Below are positions 13,527-13,555 of a stretch of 13,555 nucleotides of DNA, piece after piece. Source of the DNA: a bacterium. GTDB lineage: Bacteria; Zixibacteria; MSB-5A5; GN15; FEB-12. The first letter of the stretch is position 1; each line of letters begins with the position of its first letter. The notes beneath the pieces were generated by a model. That model was not told the origin of the DNA and ran no database searches. It saw nothing but the letters and a program-made list of their open reading frames with translations. The DNA is taken from positions 1 to 13,555 of the forward strand of contig JAUXBJ010000014.1 of the NCBI GenBank assembly GCA_030619425.1, written 5' to 3'. A program made the position numbers and the translations under genes.

Positions 13527-13555
13527 GTGCCCTGGAAAGAGACCTGTGCCATGAA
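13527..13555 (+). CDS. IS481-family transposase, N-terminal fragment
   Basis: Only nine codons are visible: GTG start, then PWKETCAM. This opening is a recurrent N-terminus of IS481-family integrase-like (rve/DDE) transposases, where an HTH domain follows. The start is strongly supported by AAGGAGGTGA, a full anti-16S match, four bases upstream. The catalytic domain lies outside the window, so intactness cannot be judged. Confidence 0.7.

Larger units (their letters stand above)
13444..13555 (+). mobile_element. Left end of an IS481-family insertion sequence (truncated by window)
   Basis: The repeated terminal region is followed by a transposase start whose first residues, PWKETCAM, are typical of IS481-family DDE transposases. 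The element runs off the right edge. The left boundary given here is approximate and is set at the first tandem repeat. Confidence 0.7.

Overview
The window is a chromosomal segment of a Gram-negative-type bacterium. It encodes type IV pilus motors, an MglA/MglB polarity switch, a lipid II flippase, a DNA-uptake channel and ribosomal protein bS20, followed at the right end by accessory DNA and the start of an insertion sequence. The mixture (MglA with several roadblock proteins, a PATAN/DUF4388 protein, bS20 divergent from murJ) suggests a deep-branching lineage such as the FCB group (Zixibacteria-like) or a delta-proteobacterial relative. No rRNA or other phylogenetic marker is present that would settle this, so the assignment is inference.

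Layout. All genes from 1 to about 11.7 kb are on the minus strand, so transcription runs from right to left. murJ (10134-11714) and comEC (7827-10133) abut and form one unit. A candidate promoter at 7790-7818 then serves a PATAN/DUF4388 protein (6526-7728) and a small membrane protein (6145-6513). A second candidate promoter at 6109-6137 starts a tight five-gene cluster: a TPR-roadblock protein, a membrane-anchored roadblock protein, a stand-alone roadblock protein, mglA and mglB. Next comes pilB (extension ATPase), then the 5' end of pilT (retraction ATPase), which is cut by the left edge. A near-identical 27-base element precedes both pilB and pilT.

On the plus strand, rpsT (bS20, UUG start) has a consensus TTGACA-17-TATAAT promoter that overlaps the likely murJ start, and it ends at a strong hairpin terminator. 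Beyond it lie a DUF5677-like gene of unknown function (12258-13160), three copies of a small palindromic repeat whose stems covary, and the left end of an IS481-family element with the first codons of its transposase.

How it works together (inference). MglA-GTP/MglB and three additional roadblock modules (one in the membrane, one on a TPR scaffold) probably set where or when PilB and PilT act. The PATAN protein is a plausible further regulator, because PATAN proteins bind PilB in cyanobacteria. The most distinctive features are the enlarged roadblock set around one MglA, an MglA with a disordered tail of about 200 residues ending in a basic amphipathic segment, and a ComEC whose metallo-beta-lactamase-like domain has lost its metal ligands.
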